In this document: piece after piece, positions 5,687 to 5,807 of the stretch
How the letters are laid out: every line of letters starts with the position of its first letter
Position numbering within the stretch: the stretch's first letter is position 1
Source: Bryobacterales bacterium
Lineage (GTDB): Bacteria > Acidobacteriota > Terriglobia > Bryobacterales > Bryobacteraceae
DNA length: 5,807 nucleotides
NCBI GenBank assembly: GCA_003164075.1
Contig: PLRZ01000541.1
Coordinates: 1-5,807 of the forward strand
Reading direction: 5' to 3'
Notes under the pieces: model-generated
Told to the model about the DNA's origin: nothing
Seen by the model: the letters and a program-made list of their open reading frames with translations, nothing else
Databases searched by the model: none
Position numbers and translations under genes: made by a program

Positions 5687-5807
5687 AGAACTCCTGATGT
5701 CATGAAATTTGTAGTGAGCCCGAAGGTGGGGCAGGCGGTGCTCGCCTGCCCTTCGGCGCCGAATTATGTCCGCTGCTCGAATGGGATCGAGCGAAGGCGA
5801 GCACCGC
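5687..5807. repeat. Palindromic repeat element, copy 2, truncated by window edge
   Basis: From AGAACTC at 5687 the sequence follows copy 1 (3145) in the same orientation, with six mismatches and one indel in the 39-bp leader. The 21-bp left arm at 5726-5746 is identical to copy 1. The centre shares GCGCCGAATTA, CCGCTGCT and GGGATCGAG. The right arm begins at 5796 (GGCGAGCACCGC) and is cut after 12 bases. Arms are exact while the centre has diverged. Confidence 0.8.

Overview
The window is a chromosomal housekeeping locus from a GC-rich bacterium. From left to right it holds the 5' part of purD (minus strand), mnmG (gidA), rsmG (gidB), an 845-bp spacer, parA (soj), parB (spo0J), and about 550 bp of non-coding DNA that continues to the window edge. 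The order mnmG-rsmG-parA-parB is a classic chromosomal arrangement that often lies close to the replication origin. The high GC content, the lack of clear Shine-Dalgarno sequences, and short palindromic intergenic repeats would fit an Acidobacteriota (Solibacter/Bryobacter-like) genome. That assignment is an inference and is only moderately secure.

Left block (1-2754): purD and mnmG diverge from a gap of only 18 bp, with overlapping -10-like hexamers. Both transcripts may be leaderless or nearly so. rsmG starts on GTG inside the end of mnmG (11-bp overlap), so the two RNA-modification genes probably form one operon. MnmG makes the carboxymethylaminomethyl modification of wobble uridine in tRNA, and RsmG methylates 16S rRNA.

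Middle block (2755-3599): this spacer has no convincing gene. It is bracketed by two perfect 16-bp parS sites with identical sequence. One lies inside the last codons of rsmG and the other about 20 bp before parA. The spacer also carries the first copy of a palindromic repeat with 21-bp terminal inverted repeats.

Right block (3600-5253): parA starts on TTG with a probable leaderless promoter whose -35 overlaps parS. parB starts inside the 3' end of parA (38-bp overlap). ParB should load on the parS sites as a CTP-dependent clamp, and ParA should act on the ParB-DNA complex to segregate or position the origin region.

Tail (5254-5807): a strong hairpin follows parB by 6 bp. After it come a long-spaced 16-bp inverted repeat, a cluster of palindromes with mutually exclusive pairings, and a second, edge-truncated copy of the palindromic repeat in direct orientation. 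The parAB module is therefore flanked by direct copies of this element. G/C composition on the + strand also switches from G-rich (mnmG, rsmG) to C-rich (parA, parB) across the spacer although the genes point the same way. I saw no clear new multi-gene system. The interest lies in the parS placement, the repeats and the compact promoters.
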